Shown here piece by piece: positions 21,761 through 33,106 of a stretch of 64,000 nt of DNA (positions are counted from its first letter, which is position 1; each line of letters begins with the position of its first letter). Below the pieces are notes generated by a model. The model did not search any database and had not been told where the DNA came from. It was given only the letters and a program-made list of their open reading frames with translations. Position numbers and translations under genes: made by a program. Source of the DNA: Wurfbainia villosa (taxonomy: Eukaryota > Streptophyta > Magnoliopsida > Zingiberales > Zingiberaceae); contig CM046008.1 in NCBI GenBank assembly GCA_025175895.1, positions 28,289,255 to 28,353,254 of the forward strand, written 5' to 3'.

Positions 21761-24179
21761 CAGCTATATATACAAATATTATGCAACAACAATTTCCATC
21801 GACTGCGGAAAAAAATAGATATAGATCCTCCCCATCACCAGAACCAGATGACTAGAGAGAATTATGAATGCAATCATTGAGGTTGGTTTTTAAATACATA
21901 TGTTTCTATTAGAGTATTTAATATTTTTATTTTTTAAATACATATGTTTCTATACTTGCCATATCTGAACCCAACTCCTTTTGGCAGTATTGCACTGCCA
22001 CAATGTTTGAAATGATTTTTAAGTAATAATTTGTTTTCTATGAAATGGGGTTAACTTGCCTCTGAAGAACAATATTGTAGTTCAACAAACTAGGATTTGA
22101 ATCAATTTTGGTGAACTAGATAGAATTAGCCTGTTCTTGTGTTTTATTTAATTACTTTGTTTCATTTTTCATGTAAACATTATATCAGGTATAGGATTTT
22201 CAGAATTATATGAATTGATGATATTACATTATATCAAGTATATGGACACCAATAATATTATATGAATGGGTTCTCCAAGGCCTCCCTTGCATTTTTCTTC
22301 CCAAGAAACTTTTGAATGGTTCTCCAAGGCCTCCCTTGCATTTTTCTTTCCAATTCTCTAAAAGAGCAAGCGCCTTTCTTAAAAATAACTATCCTCTAGA
22401 CCTCTCGATTTCTTGATTTCTACACGTAGATAAAGCCTGCCCTTGTACATACTTACAGATCTTCCTAGAATATAATATGCATTTTAAATATTATCGGACC
22501 TTGAACTCGTGTTCTCTAGAGGACTTACATTGTGCACCTCTTGGATATGCCCAAGAGGGGTAACCTAATTTATTAATATTTGCATGTGCTAACAATGAAA
22601 ATTATCTAGGCACTTACGGTTTGAGATCTATTCATAGAAAAAATGAATGTTCATCTGTGAGTTCATTCTAAAATGATATTTGAAGAAATGAGCTTTGAGC
22701 ACATAACTAGAAGAAAAGGATTATGTTTTTGTCTCCACCCACGATTTCGTGCAGAATTCTTATGCTAGTTGATACTAAAGTCTCTGTAGATGAAATGTTT
22801 TCAAGGGTTGCTATGAGACTGGAAGCCTATGTCCTTAATTATCAAGTCATGTAGTTATCAATATGCATGAAGATGATAAGGGAGTAGTTAGAATTGTATA
22901 ATGTTATCTTCCATTAAAAGGAAACTCTAACTATTCATTTTGTTAAATCCAGGTTGGAGAATCTTCTCGTGCTCTGATAACAGTTTTTGTTTACATTTTG
23001 TTACTCCAGAATGTTTGTTTCCATTCGTTCAATGATACCCAGTTATGCATTAAAATGGCTGTTGAAAATAATGAATTGACAAAACCCTACTTCCTATTTG
23101 ATAGCTGGTAACTTAGAGATATTAATACAAGCAATTGGCAAGTGGTAATCATTTAGATATTAATTCCATGTATGTTACTTGTATATCATCAATTCTACAT
23201 TGTCAATCATTATTGATTAGTTCATGTTTTGTGTGTTGCATGACAGAAATATTTTTCATATGGAAGTATGAGCCAAAAGTGCCGACTAATATCCTTCATT
23301 ATATGATAAGCCATTTCTACTGATCTAAATATTCTTTCTAAAAGAAGTTTAATGACCAAATATGCCTCCGGATATGTGCCATGTAGGGTACCAAGTCATG
23401 CTATATTCTTTGCCTATGCTTTTCCAAAGCTTGAAAGCAACACATTAATTTGAATTAGGCTGAACCATCGCTACTTCATTCCGTGTCAATACTAGAAGAT
23501 GTATCATCAAGGCTTTATAACTCCTCCATTATCCCAGAACTTCCAAATAGGATAAACTAGGGGAGTCATCTAAATGATTATGATGCAAATAGAAATGCTA
23601 TAAGAGGTGGTAATAATGGCAAATATTCTCTGATACCTGTTGAAAAGAAATTACCATTCAAAAAATAATAATAACTCTAATGTTTTTTTTCTTTGTATTA
23701 GGTACCCGTTGTATGCTAAGGATGCTTGTTTCAATCAACAACGACTCATATATAGCGACCTATTTTGGAAACATGGACAAGATGGTATCAAAGAATGAGA
23801 AGCGATTAATGGCGTCACAAAACTTTGGCTTTGAGCGGGAGGGATTTTGCAAACTTCACCGCTAGAAAGGGGTGGAGTGGTGATGCTTTATGGAAGTCTC
23901 ACAGAGAAGATCTTGTCATGGGAAGGGGAACCGCTACTTTGTGATTCTATCTCATAAAAAATGAAAATTTGATCGTGAGCGAAAGGATTTTTGACATGTA
24001 AACTCCAAATCGTTTCTTTTGAAGACTAGTGAGTAACTAAACATTTTGAACTTAAACATGAATATTATGTGTTAGTTTGATAATACAATAAATTTGTTTT
24101 GTGAAGTGAAATGTGAATATTGTAAATTGATTTAATTTGGTATTGTATCAATATGATATGAGATCATTGTTCAAACTCG
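21761..24179. other. Interior of the CACTA element: no transposase
   Basis: The interior is AT-rich and gene-like in composition but shows no recognised domain. It has an imperfect 38-bp direct duplication at about 22264-22302 and 22314-22351. At 23680-23790 a pyrimidine tract ending TTAG precedes an open stretch of 31 codons (YPLYAKDACFNQQRLIYSD and so on) that ends at a stop. This looks like an acceptor site and exon fragment, as expected if host sequence was captured. I cannot name the source. Confidence 0.5.
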
Positions 24180-24762
24180 ATATTAGAAGCGCTTATAATC
24201 TCTCTTAAAAATATGATTATAGAATCGGCCATAACCGTTTCTAAAATTATGCTTGAGATATATATACATTAGGAGCGATTTTTAACCGCACCTAAACCTT
24301 TGTTTATTGGATTGCCATACAAACACATTAGGAGCGGTTAAAACCGCTCCTAAAACTCTGTTTATTACATCGACAACAGACACATTAGGAGTGGTTTTAA
24401 CCACTTTTAAAATGTATGTTTATAGATGCGGTCATAAGTGCTTGTGATGTTTGTATAATAGGAGCAGTTGCAAACTCTGTAGAATTGGTTTTTAACTGAT
24501 TCTATAGGTCTCCAACACAAGCGGTCACAAGCGTTTGTGATGTTTGTACAATAGGAGCGGTTGAAAACTCTTTAGAACCGGTTAAAAACCGTTTCTATAG
24601 GTCTCCAACACAACCGGCTCTTTATTTTGAACCACCGGTTTATTTTACAGCTTCGGTTGTCTTTAGCATCGCCATTATCTACAACGGTTATAAACCGATT
24701 CTAATTATTTAGAAGCGGTTGATAAGTGGTTCTAAAGGCTTTTTAAAACCGCTTCTAAAGGG
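24180..24762. repeat. Right subterminal repeats of the CACTA element
   Basis: A dense array of TTAGGAGCGGTT and AACCGCTTCTA units in both orientations, more extensive than at the left end. Confidence 0.85.
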
Positions 24763-25599
24763 TTTTTTTTTGTAGTGTGTATGTATTTGACCAGTACCTT
24801 GATGTTGAGTAGGTTGGATCATATATGTTGTTGTATTTGTTGTAGTATGTTTGCAAGACCGTGTATTAAATACAGAGGTAGTTTTACTCTATCCTGTTGT
24901 CCGGGCTATTTTGTTGTATATCTGTTCAAGTTGTGTAGGTTGTGTCATTGCAGACCATTCAGGTATGTCAGTACCTTACATTACGTTATGTACGGTTGAT
25001 CAGTTGGTTTGGTATATGCACTGATTAGTATTATATTGATAGTTTCGTTGTTTCCTTTAAGACTGTATGTACATTGATCTCTCTAGGTATACCTGTAGAT
25101 CTTCATTTGTATACCTGTTGCTCTACATATGTTATTTGTTCATGCACTATCTTTTATATTACTGTTGAGTTTTGTACTCACCACCACAAAACCCTTGGTT
25201 TCTTGTCGTCCAGGTAACAGGTAGTGGATTCCTTGGATGCTCGGAGCACCGCTAGCTAATCCCATCTCACCTCGAGTATTTGGATTGTAATCCATATTGG
25301 TGTTGTATGTTTTGGATTTTTATCCTATATTATTTCCGTTGTTTGGTAATCAGTTATGTTATTATGTATTTGATTCCGATTATGTTTCCTTGTTGTGTCA
25401 AGTCGTACCAGCATGCAACTATTTGAGTTTTGTGTTTTATTATTTGTTGGTGTATTCCACTGTGATTTTGGTTATATTCTTTTATATGTTGTGTGGTTCT
25501 GGCCATAAGGCTTTGTATCGATAGGGAATTGTATCACGTACAGGGGAGATGTTATCCATTTTTTGGACACGACATACTCTCGGGGTGTGACAATTTTAT

Positions 25600-25611
25600 T
25601 GGTATCAGAGC
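25600..25611 (+). other. Primer-binding site at the gypsy LTR / TRIM junction
   Basis: TGGTATCAGAGC follows the G1 LTR end, but the sequence after it is TRIM internal sequence. It is the right crossover point of the chimera. Confidence 0.82.
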
Positions 25612-25834
25612 TATGGTCCATGTCAAACCATGAATCTCGAACAAAAGAAGTAGAGCTCCCATGTCTAGATCAAGAGAACCAGATACTAGACAGGAAGTCC
25701 AGTTGGGTCGGAAGGACCGAACAACTGGCAGGAAGTCTTGGTGGGTTGAGGATCGGACATCAAGCAGAGGAAGTCCTTCGAGGACGGATAGGCTTGAGGG
25801 GGGCTTAATGTGGTCATTCGTTTGAGGGAGGGAT
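25612..25834 (+). other. TRIM internal region
   Basis: About 220 bp with no long open frame. It runs from the primer-binding site to a purine-rich stretch (GAGGGAGGGA) just before the 3' LTR. Length and lack of coding capacity fit terminal-repeat retrotransposons in miniature (TRIM). I recognise the text as a widespread plant TRIM-like type from memory. Confidence 0.72.
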
Positions 25835-26033
25835 TGTTGGGAGTATGGGGAATACAATCAAAATTCCATATTGGTAAGACATGAAAAAGATCATATGCTT
25901 ATAAGAAAAAAAGATATCTCCATTGGTATGAGGCCTTTTGGGTAAAGCCCAAAAATAAAACCATGAGCGCTTAGATCCAAAGTGGACAATATCATGTCAT
26001 TGTCGAGATATGTGAATCTTATAGGTACTAACA
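25835..26033 (+). repeat. 3' LTR of the TRIM
   Basis: TGTTGGGAGTATGGGG to GTACTAACA, 199 bp. Its last 120 bp match 9088-9207. The TSD cannot be tested because the left LTR is truncated. Confidence 0.82.
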
Positions 26034-26211
26034 CTCTCAATCATGAATGGAAGACATAGTTGGTAGCCGATATATGAGAAACATTATAGACCTTCTATGG
26101 ATTAATCTCATCTCAATCATACTATCTCTACAAGTCCAATCACAATATCAGCCGAAACAGTAAATAAATAAGCACATATAACAATAGTATCCATTTAACA
26201 CTAACATAAGC
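26034..26211. other. Short spacer between TRIM and gypsy G2
   Basis: 178 bp of unremarkable AT-rich sequence ending in the TSD TAAGC (26207-26211). If G2 and A3 are removed, this sequence joins directly to 51689 onward. Confidence 0.7.
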
Positions 26212-27767
26212 TGTAAGATATCGAAAAATAAAATATCCTTGTAATTAAGAAATTTATCTTATACAATTTACCGAGATTTTTCAGAAATTTTTCTCAAAAT
26301 AAATGGATGTTTTATGATATACTCTGGGGATAAAATACATAGGCTTTGATAGGGCCTATTAAGGTTATCTATTGTTGGGGGATTAATAGGTTTGATTAAC
26401 CCTATGCTTAAATACCTAAACCTAGGTTTCCTATCTCCTAATTGTTTTTCGATTTCCTTCGCAGCCGCGGTTCCCACCTCCCAAATTCTGATCTAGCTTG
26501 TCTTCTCCTCTCTTCTCCCCGCACGTCGCCCGCGTCAGAGCTCACCCCCACCGCCGTTTGCCTCCTTCTGCTCCAGATCGCGCGCCTCCTCGCCTGTTGT
26601 CCCTCGCGACATCGTCGCCAGGCAATCAACACCGACTACAGTTGGTGATGCCCCGCACGCGACGACAGCTAGTCGTTCCTGCGTGTGAGAACAACGACAT
26701 ACCTTTGTCGTCGCTTTCCCCATCTCCGATGACCTGCGATCTCGACCTCATGGGTGTTACTGCCTCCTTACTGGTGTGTCATCTCCGTCACCGCCGACAT
26801 TCTTCCTCTCCCTGATTCTCCTCTTCTTGCGTCGCATCCACCGCCACCTTCTTCTCCGCACTCTCCCTCTCCGTCATTGTTTGCCGAGCCGCATGTACCG
26901 ACGGTGGCGCCAGCCAAACCTACGCAGTCTACACTTCCAGCGTCGGAGATGCAAGCCCGACAGGCTCCTCGTGCCCATCTTCCCGGCGAAGGACACCACC
27001 AAGTTCCAGAATGCCCACCACATGTTTGGCAGCTGTTCGAACAGGAGCTACCTTGCGATTTCTGCCGGGGTGAGGTGAGGAGTGGTTTTTTTCCCCGATC
27101 TCAGATGATATCCATCTCTGATTGTTTTCCAATTTCTCTTGCAGCTCAAAAACTTGGGGTGTTAGGGTTGCGGTAGTGATTTTCTGGTGAATGTAGCTGT
27201 TAGGAGGAGTGCCACCGGTGAAGCTTAGTTTTTCTGGTATACCACTCGTTTTCCTCTTTTTCTCTTCTGTATAGTGTATTTATATGGATTGCAACCCTTG
27301 AATGGAAGGGGTTGTCGACTTGTGAGACAAGGGCAGCGGCAGCAGGGTGGATTGGAACGGTGGAGTGGGTTGTGGGGTGGATTTCCTTTAGGTGAGTTGG
27401 CTGTGGGGTTTTGTTATGAGTTTTGCACGACTATGAGTGAGTGGAGGAAACTTGTATGGGTTGTAAATGGTAGTGGTTGCAGTGTGAATTAGAGGGGATG
27501 TGAATGGAGGGTTCTGTCGATGGAATTGCCGACTGTGAATAGCTGTGAAGGTTGTGCAGGGTTGTTTGTGTTATGTACGGGGGATGGGAACAGGCTAGAG
27601 CAGCTCGATCTTGGTTGTGATGGGTTGTTTAAGGCTGTGAATGAGTTAGTAGGAGCTGGAGTTGATTTGGAATGGAAAGGTCTTTGGGTTGGATGTGTTT
27701 GGAGGGTGTATCGAGGTGTTGTACTCGTATTTGGTAGATTAAGTGAATATAGAGTCGATGTAGAATT

Positions 27768-29202
27768 TGTTGGTGCAATCGGCCCAGGTCACGATTGACC
27801 AGGACTCGAGTTTGGCTCGAGTGATGTTTTGATGTGTTTTGATGTTTCGACAAAAACATATGACAATGTAATTGTCATTTGGTAAAGTCCAAGTCTTGAG
27901 TACTTGGCATGGAAAGTCCAAGTGGGACACTTGGCATTGGGAAAAGTCCAAGCATGGGTCTTGGCAATGTAAAGTCCAACATGGGTTGGCAAGGGAAAGT
28001 CCAAGCATGGTCTTGGCATTTGAGAAGTCCAAGCATGGTCTTGGCATGGAAAGTCCAACATGGGTTGGCATTTGAAGTCCAAGGGGATTGATATTGGCGG
28101 CGTAAAGTCCAAGCGGTAGTCTTGGCAGCATAAGTCCAATGGTTGGCGGCGTAAAGTCCAAGCGGAGTCTTGGCGGCGTAAGTCCAATGTGCCTTGGCGG
28201 TGTAGACACCGTTAGCATGACATAGCCGACGAAAGCACCTGAAGGCTAGCGCGATGGATGAACAAGTCATGGATGACTTGGAGGGATCCGAGAGGCGTGA
28301 GGCTGATGGAGGTGGCTAGAAGGCTTAGGTCTAGGCTAAGGGTGGTCTAGCAAGTATGGGGAACCATACTTGAGTTAAAACCTCATGTTTGAGGTGTGCC
28401 AGTCGACTGGTGCCATGTGGCGCCGACCGACCGAAATCAACTAGGGTTTGATCGGGTTATGGCCTGCATCAGATCGCCATAGGTTGGCCGATCGATGGCT
28501 CGAGCCGATCGATCGTCGATCACCGACCGGTGCTCGAGAATTCGCCACATCGGAATGGGTCGAGACTGACCGGTCGAGTGAGGACTCCATCATCGATCGA
28601 TGATGGTCTAATCAGTCGACTGATGGTAGTTCCGTTGGACTTATCCAACGTGGAACTAGCCGTTGTCTCACGACAACAGTGGCATCAGTCGACTGATGGT
28701 CTCGATCAGTCGACTGATCGACTTTTTCCAGCACAGGTTGAAGCTATTAATGGAGCTCGTGGTGGAAGAAAAAGGCATGGTTCTTTGAGGCGATTTGGGG
28801 CGAGTTGTGCTACTCGATCAACCAAGTGATCAAGCATTCAAAGAGCATTTGTAAAGTGTTTCCTTTACTTGTATTGCTTTGTATTTCACTATATTGCTTG
28901 TATTCATTTGATTATTGTTGTAATCATATTGTACGAGGTTTCTCCACCTCCGGATTGTTCCGAGAAGGAGTTATTTGATAGTGGTGTGTGATTGGCATCG
29001 CTAGGGCTCATTTGAGCCCGATCCGTGGAGTAGGAACCGTGCGGTTCCGAACCACGTTATATACTCGTGTTAGCGTGTTGTGTTTTCATTATTGTTATTG
29101 TATTATCTATATTCCGCTGCGCTAACGAATTTGTAGACACAACCGCGATTGAATTTCATTGACGCTAATCACCCCCCCTCTAGCGTTACAAAGGTCCTAA
29201 CA
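27768..29202 (+). mobile_element. Solo LTR of copia family A (A2)
   Basis: TGTTGGTGCAATCGG to GGTCCTAACA, 1435 bp, with GAATT on both sides (27763-27767, 29203-29207). The unoccupied site is present in the other G2 LTR near 43505. It contains the AAGTCCA minisatellite (27884-28195), a palindrome block (28398-28720) that is scrambled between about 28425 and 28610, and the U5 motif at 29168. No internal sequence remains, so it results from LTR-LTR recombination. Confidence 0.93.
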
Positions 29203-29507
29203 GAATTTAGTTATCATGTTGTCGTGTGCTTGAAATTAATCATAATTGATGATGTTTGTAGGTTTCGATCACGAGACAGGTCCACGGGCATAAAAACAAT
29301 TGGTATTCTTCATAGCAGGCGGGTATCTTTGACTTATCTTCTTTTAGATATTGTCATATTGTTATGCGTTGTTTACTATAGCTAGTAATAGTTTTCTATA
29401 CTTCTAACTTCCCTGGTATGTCACTACCTAGTACATGTTGTAGTCTTTTCGTATGCTTATTTTATTGGTGCTCATTTATCTTGATACTTGCCATGTGTAC
29501 TTATTTT

Positions 29508-31314
29508 TGTTGGGATTTTCCGAGCCGCAAAAACCGCATTTTGCGTTGCGGAAACCTCGGAAGCCCCGGCCACGGATCCGTGCGAAGATGTATTAACAAC
29601 AAATCATGTATGTGCTTACTAAAAACCCTAGATCTACCTTAGATCTAAGAGGTGAGATCATTACCCTCGATGCGACGCCCTTCGCTTATCCCGCTCGTCC
29701 AAAAGGTTCGCCGGAACTCGAGAGTGTCAAGTGTACACTCCTCTATCGGTATCCACACAAGCAATAGGTGGAGAAAAGCATCCTAGAGTGTGCTAGCACC
29801 CCTTGGACGTTCATGGATAGATGAGGAAGAGAGAGCTTGAGGGAAGAGAGGAGGAAGAAGATGAAGTTACACAACTTAACTTCACATCATCCATAACCCA
29901 CTATAAGGGGGTTACATGCATGCATGTAACTCCAAGAGCCAATGGCTCTTGGTCTCCCTCATGAGGTGGCACCCCATGATGTGTCCATGATGATGTGGAA
30001 CATCATCATTGGCCGGCCATGCCAAGTCATCATCATGACATGGCATTTGGTCAAGTCAAACTTGACCTTTCATCTTCCCTCTCAAGTCAAGTCAAACTTG
30101 ACCTATTATCTCCTATGGTTGATCAAATCCAACCATTTGATTCAAGTCAATTTTAATTTAATGAATCTCTATTCATTAATTTAAATTGATTTGATGAATC
30201 AAATCTAAATTAGACTCATTCAACACTTCAATCAACTTGAGTCTAACTCAATTAGTCTAATTTGGATTACTCTTAATCCAATTTGGTTCATCCCATGAAC
30301 CTAATCCTCATGGTTCATCATATGAACCTAATCTCCATCTAATTGCCCTTATGTGTGTGACCCTATAGGTTCTTGTAACGTTGGCAATGTCCCTAAACCG
30401 ATTTAGGAACATAAGCAATGAGCGGTATCTAGCAACACATCATTGCTACCCAAGTTACAAGAATGTTGAGCTCCAACATCACCTTTGTGACTACTAATTG
30501 TGACTCTCACAATATGTGACAATGTCCCTCTATCCTTGACATCTAGATTGACCAATCGAGGCATAGACCGTGTCATCCTCGGTACAATCTAAATCTTGAA
30601 CCCCAAGTAGACTCACTCTAATCAAATGAGCTCAATATCTCATATTGACTCATTTGGGCATGGCCATGCACTTCGTGGTCTCACTCTATCAAGAATATCG
30701 ATGTCACCCCCGTCATATAGGAGGGATAGATCCCATCTACATCACTCACATCCCTCCGCATAATTTGTTACATACCCAGTAATCGCCTTTATAGTCCACC
30801 CATTTACGGGTGACGTTTGACGAAGCCAAAGTATACAACTCCTTATGTAGGGAACCATGGTGACTTCAGGTCTAAGGACTAATAGTCATACTAATAGCCA
30901 CATGAGAAAGTATATGACACTCATATAACGATCCATGATACTTTCTCATGGCGGGTCATTCAGTATACATTCTCCAATGCATACCCATGTGTCAACTTGA
31001 TATCTCATATCCATGACTTGTGAGATCAAGTCATCTTGTTGACCTACATGCTAGTCTCTACGCATTAACATTGTCCCTAAACGTTAATACTCGACTAGGA
31101 ATGATTAAGAGTAGTGTTCTCTATATCATCTCATTATCGATTCAACCAATCGATTGATATAGATAAGAACCTACTACTCAAGGACATTATTATATTTAGT
31201 TATTTGGCACCAATACAAGTAAATATAATAACCATGCCTTTATAAATAGGAATATGATACAATAAAGTCCATACAACAATCATCATATGATTGGCTCTAG
31301 GGCTTTCACTAACA
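29508..31314 (-). mobile_element. Solo LTR of a SIRE/Maximus-like copia element
   Basis: TGTTGGGATTTTCCG to TTTCACTAACA, 1807 bp, flanked by ATTTT (29503-29507, 31315-31319). The empty site is in the other G2 LTR near 43801. It has no long open frame, primer-binding site or polypurine tract. I assign minus orientation because the text resembles the reverse strand of plant SIRE LTRs; that part rests on memory. Confidence 0.88.
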
Positions 31315-32606
31315 ATTTTAGGAGTTGTGACATACACTTGACTAGCTTTTAGATATACTTTCCCTGTATACCTAGGTCATCGATATGTACTCATTTTGTT
31401 TGTACATATTATTTGGAGACGTATATTGGTTGGTGTTACATGCTTTAGTGTTATGCACCTTCTTGCATGTTTGCATGCTGGCTGGTCGGGGTTCCTTTGT
31501 AGTTGAGCCCGCAGCTAGTTACATGATCTACACACACTGCCACTCATGGGTTAGTGGTACATCAAGAGGGTGTGTGCAGTAGCTCTGTCAGACTTCGCTG
31601 GTCCGCTCATGGGTAGCGGTGAGGCAGCATGGTAGCGGGCAGGGATCCCTCCTCTGGTCTATGACACCGGGAGATGAGAGCTTTGCTCCCCCACTCTATT
31701 TGGGGTAGGAGGATAGGTGTACTCCGACAACATCCTGTCCACTCGGTCACTCAGGAGCAGTGATGGCAGAGTGCACAGTTGTCATAGCCCTACCCACTCG
31801 GCTTCACCATCGCGTGTGAGGCGGCTGACTGGCGTCAGGGGTGACCATATCATTTGCATTGCATGCATATTGCATGGATGACATTTGTATTGTGTTTGCT
31901 GCATTTTGGTTGCTGCCTTGATTGTTGCATATGATTGACATGCATACAGGATACATCATGTATTTAGTCTGACGACCTTACTTCTGCTAGTATGGTTTAC
32001 ACTCCTATATCAGGATAGGAGATTCAGGTAAGTACAGTCTTTCCGCATTTCCTATTATTGATCAGAAGGCTGTACTGGCATGATTATTATTGCTACTTAT
32101 AGTTTACTATGCATGACTATTAGATATCCGTTGAGTTTTACTCACCTCATTGATATCTATTCTATTTCAGGATGAAGCCTTCCGGAGAGTCCAGTTGTCA
32201 GTCCCCTGATCTGACGCCTCCGTATTTTTGATTTCACGCTTCCGTATTCTTATCGCTAGTACCCTATGTTTTAAACATGTAGTATTTTATACTTGTGGTT
32301 GTTTTGGTGGTCCTTGATATGTATTTATGGATTTTTGTTCGATTGGTTATGGTTATGTGTGGTTGTGTATTCCTGCTCAGATGGCAGAAGAGGTGAGTCT
32401 AGAAGTTGTAGATTCCTTATTTATTTTTGTTGATGGCCTGAGGCCGTATATTATATATATTGTGGTGTGGTATGTTCTGGACATGTTGGCCGATGTATAG
32501 TGGGTCGTGTGGGCCTTGTATACCGGTTTCAATTGTCCACAGTACAAGGGAGGTGCTGTCCGATTATCGTCGGACAAGTACCCCTCTCAGGGCGTGACAA
32601 TTTATT

Positions 32607-32618
32607 TGGTATCAGAGC
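32607..32618 (+). other. Primer-binding site of G2
   Basis: TGGTATCAGAGC seven bases after the LTR end. Confidence 0.92.
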
Positions 32619-32867
32619 TAGGTTTCCGAGTTCCTTAGGGTCTTTGGGTTTTCGGAGTTTGCCATGTTTGGCAGGTTAACTTGTGTATTTTAGGATTTAC
32701 GGATTTTCGTCGTTTTGGCATTTCGGACATTTTTGAGTCAGATTTCGACAAGATCAGATTGGGGACTTGGTGGCGACAGGACATCTCCAGATGGCTGACA
32801 GGTGAAATTATAGATTTCTATAATTTTCTACTTGTAGTAATACTTGGGTAATAATTTAGCAGATATG

Positions 32868-33101
32868 AAACGAGGTGGGAGTGCTCTCGCGTCGAGACGT
32901 GGTGCAGTGCAACCACGCAAGAGGACATTGAGATCTCTGGCGATGGAGTTGCCAGAAAGGTCTACAGAGTTAGGACACATGTGCAGACTCGTAGTAGGGG
33001 TCGCCCACCAAGGCGACCAGCCGGAGTTGCCGTTAGTGTTTATACTCCCAGTTAAGTTGGCTATGCGTTAGTGGTTATAACAAGAAATAATATTTAGTGT
33101 G
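32868..33101 (+). pseudogene. gag: Start of gypsy gag (G2), broken and interrupted by copia C1
   Basis: From the ATG at 32868 a basic Arg-rich N-terminus (MKRGGSALASRRG, then RKRTLRSLAM) resembles the start of Tekay/Del gag. The frame shifts near 32950 (an alternative frame reads RSRGRPPRRPAGVAVSVYTP). Copia C1 interrupts it at 33107; gypsy sequence resumes at 38303. Confidence 0.55.
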
Positions 33102-33106
33102 TTGGT

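Larger units (their letters stand above)
21545..24777. mobile_element. Non-autonomous CACTA element
   Basis: It starts CACTACAAAAAAA (21545-21557) and ends TTTTTTTTTGTAGTG (24763-24777). TGT is duplicated on both sides (21542-21544, 24778-24780), the 3-bp TSD of CACTA elements. The unoccupied site is preserved in the inverted LTR fragment at 7662-7664. AAGCGGTT-type subterminal repeats occur at both ends (about 21577-21750 and 24180-24760). No transposase is present in the 3.2 kb. Confidence 0.93.
9208..25592 (+). mobile_element. Gypsy (Tekay/Del-like) element G1 with a single LTR
   Basis: Internal sequence 9208-13541 is homologous to G2's internal region, ends in a polypurine tract, and is followed by one LTR (13542-25592, about 3345 bp without nested elements). 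There is no gypsy LTR upstream; a TRIM LTR stands in its place. After the gypsy LTR comes a second primer-binding site and then TRIM internal sequence. No gypsy TSD exists. Remnants of gag, zinc knuckle, reverse transcriptase, integrase and the chromodomain-region tail (YPHLF) are visible, all riddled with stops. Confidence 0.78.
13542..25592 (+). repeat. Gypsy G1 LTR with two nested elements
   Basis: It begins TATAAGATATCG (the canonical TGTAAGATAT of G2 with TG changed to TA) and ends GGTGTGACA. Removing copia B1 plus its TSD and the CACTA element plus its TSD leaves about 3345 bp, close to G2's 3141-bp LTR. Layout: AT-rich start, pyrimidine-rich GC-rich leader (about 13780-14310), then AT-rich remainder. 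Open frames in the leader (for example 13657-14310) show no domain. A primer-binding site follows. Confidence 0.8.
26212..32599 (+). repeat. 5' LTR of gypsy G2 (with two nested solo LTRs)
   Basis: TGTAAGATATCG to GGGCGTGACA. It contains a GC-rich leader (26450-27080) with open frames that differ between the two LTR copies. A pyrimidine-rich acceptor-like TTCTCTTGCAG (27134-27144) is conserved in the other LTR at about 42875-42885, and CTATTTCAGGATGAAGCC lies near 32161. Confidence 0.9.

Noticed and set aside
29508..31314. A host gene between the two halves of the G2 LTR
   Set aside because: TG...CA ends, exact ATTTT duplication and lack of open frames identify a solo LTR.
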